Source of the DNA: Yamagishiella unicocca
Taxonomy: Eukaryota > Chlorophyta > Chlorophyceae > Chlamydomonadales > Volvocaceae
DNA: 64,000 nt
Reading direction: 5' to 3'
Assembly: GCA_003116995.1 (NCBI GenBank)
Contig: BDSL01000054.1
Coordinates: forward strand, 372,001 to 436,000
The position numbers and the translations under genes are program-made. The notes beneath the pieces are model-generated. The model was not told the DNA's origin. It did not search any database and saw only the letters and a program-made list of their open reading frames with translations. How positions within the stretch are numbered: position 1 is the stretch's first letter; every line of letters begins with the position of its first letter. Shown here one piece after another: positions 63,344-64,000 of the stretch.

Positions 63344-64000
63344 ATGTCTTCAGATTCCGGAGATAGCCATGTGGCAGATGAGGCAGGCGCGGAGCCGGCT
63401 GACGTCTACGAGGAGGAGCTCCTTGACTATGACCCGCACGACGAAGCGTTACTTGAGGAGGAACTCAAGGCCTATGGTGACGAGGGAATAGCCGATGCAT
63501 TGGCTTCTGAAGCGAAGCAAGCGGCCGCAGACGAGAGCACCCATGCCGCCGATACGGAAGTCGGCGCCGTCCAGGAACAGGCAGGGGAACAAGAGCAGCG
63601 AGAGGGATCATTGCAGCCAGAGGAAAATGGACGTCTTGCGCAAGCCAGCCCCCGGCGTGTAGACTCAGGCGCGCTTGACCGCTCAGGCAGCCGCGAGTAT
63701 CGAGAGAGTGACCGGCCGCGCGATGACCGTGATCGCGATCGCACCTACGACCGTGGTCAGGCTGTGGGGGGTCGTGACGCGGGGAGCAGCTACGACCGCG
63801 ATCGCCGTGGATCAGCAGACCGGTACCGTGAACGTGACGCAGACCGCGGGCATCCGTACGATCGGCCCCGCCCCATGCGGGACGACCGCGCTCCTGTGCG
63901 GGACGAGCGCCCGCCCATGAGGGACGACCGCCCACGCATGCGGGACGACCGGCCTCCCATGCGGGACGATCGTGGTCCACTGCGGGACGACCGGCCTCCC
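63344..64000 (+). CDS. Acidic then Arg/Asp-rich protein, start only
   Basis: ATG at 63344 (MSSDSGDSHVADEAGAEPAD) opens 219 codons to the right edge without a stop or an obvious intron. Residues ~20-50 are strongly acidic (VYEEELLDYDPHDEALLEEE). From ~110 the chain turns into Arg/Asp/Ser-rich sequence (SREYRESDRPRDDRDRDR), then repeats of MRDDRPP/VRDERPP about every eight residues (63870 onward). Such RD/RS-rich tails are common in nuclear RNA-binding and splicing-associated proteins, but no RRM or other domain is in view, so function stays open. It is divergent from the LRR gene with a 650-bp gap. Confidence 0.6.
   Translation, partial: MSSDSGDSHVADEAGAEPADVYEEELLDYDPHDEALLEEELKAYGDEGIADALASEAKQAAADESTHAADTEVGAVQEQAGEQEQREGSLQPEENGRLAQASPRRVDSGALDRSGSREYRESDRPRDDRDRDRTYDRGQAVGGRDAGSSYDRDRRGSADRYRERDADRGHPYDRPRPMRDDRAPVRDERPPMRDDRPRMRDDRPPMRDDRGPLRDDRPP

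Overview
This window is nuclear DNA of a eukaryotic green alga, most likely a volvocine chlorophyte (the Chlamydomonas/Volvox group; I cannot fix the genus). The evidence is a 377-residue actin with a volvocine-type sequence split by eight coding introns, very high GC with long G and C runs, GT-AG introns in almost every gene, TGTAA motifs downstream of genes (the Chlamydomonas poly(A) signal), and short tracts of the Chlamydomonas-type telomere repeat TTTTAGGG inside introns. All gene models below were built by hand: homology gave candidate exons, and splice sites were kept only where phases join.

Layout. 1-8.6 kb, minus strand: BK/Slo-like voltage-gated potassium channel with S4, pore and RCK domain, running off the left edge. 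10.3-12.8 kb, minus: actin. 14.6-23.1 kb, plus: MoxR/RavA-type AAA+ ATPase in at least 12 exons, divergent from actin. 25.5-33.5 kb, plus: a giant protein with an N-terminal U-box, an Ala/Gly/Pro-rich middle and a C-terminal right-handed parallel beta-helix. 36.7-52.4 kb, plus: a larger paralogue with two U-boxes, three copies of an unrecognised ~95-residue domain, long low-complexity spacers and again a C-terminal beta-helix. 52.4-55.4 kb: repeat-rich spacer with an ~830-bp CAG tract. 55.6-62.7 kb, minus: leucine-rich-repeat plus FAM194-like protein, 892 residues in 12 exons. 63.3 kb to the right edge, plus: start of an acidic, then Arg/Asp-rich protein.

The most interesting signals are (a) the tandem pair of U-box/beta-helix giants, one of which carries a triplicated domain I do not recognise, and (b) an intron rule: introns of the channel, the ATPase, the second giant and the LRR gene carry a dispersed repeat near the 5' splice site in one orientation and its reverse complement near the 3' splice site, so that many intron ends could pair. 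That rule also supports several of the exon calls. Intergenic DNA (about 8.8-10.3, 12.8-14.5, 24.5-25.4, 36.1-36.6 and 62.6-63.3 kb) is visibly less GC-rich than genes and introns.
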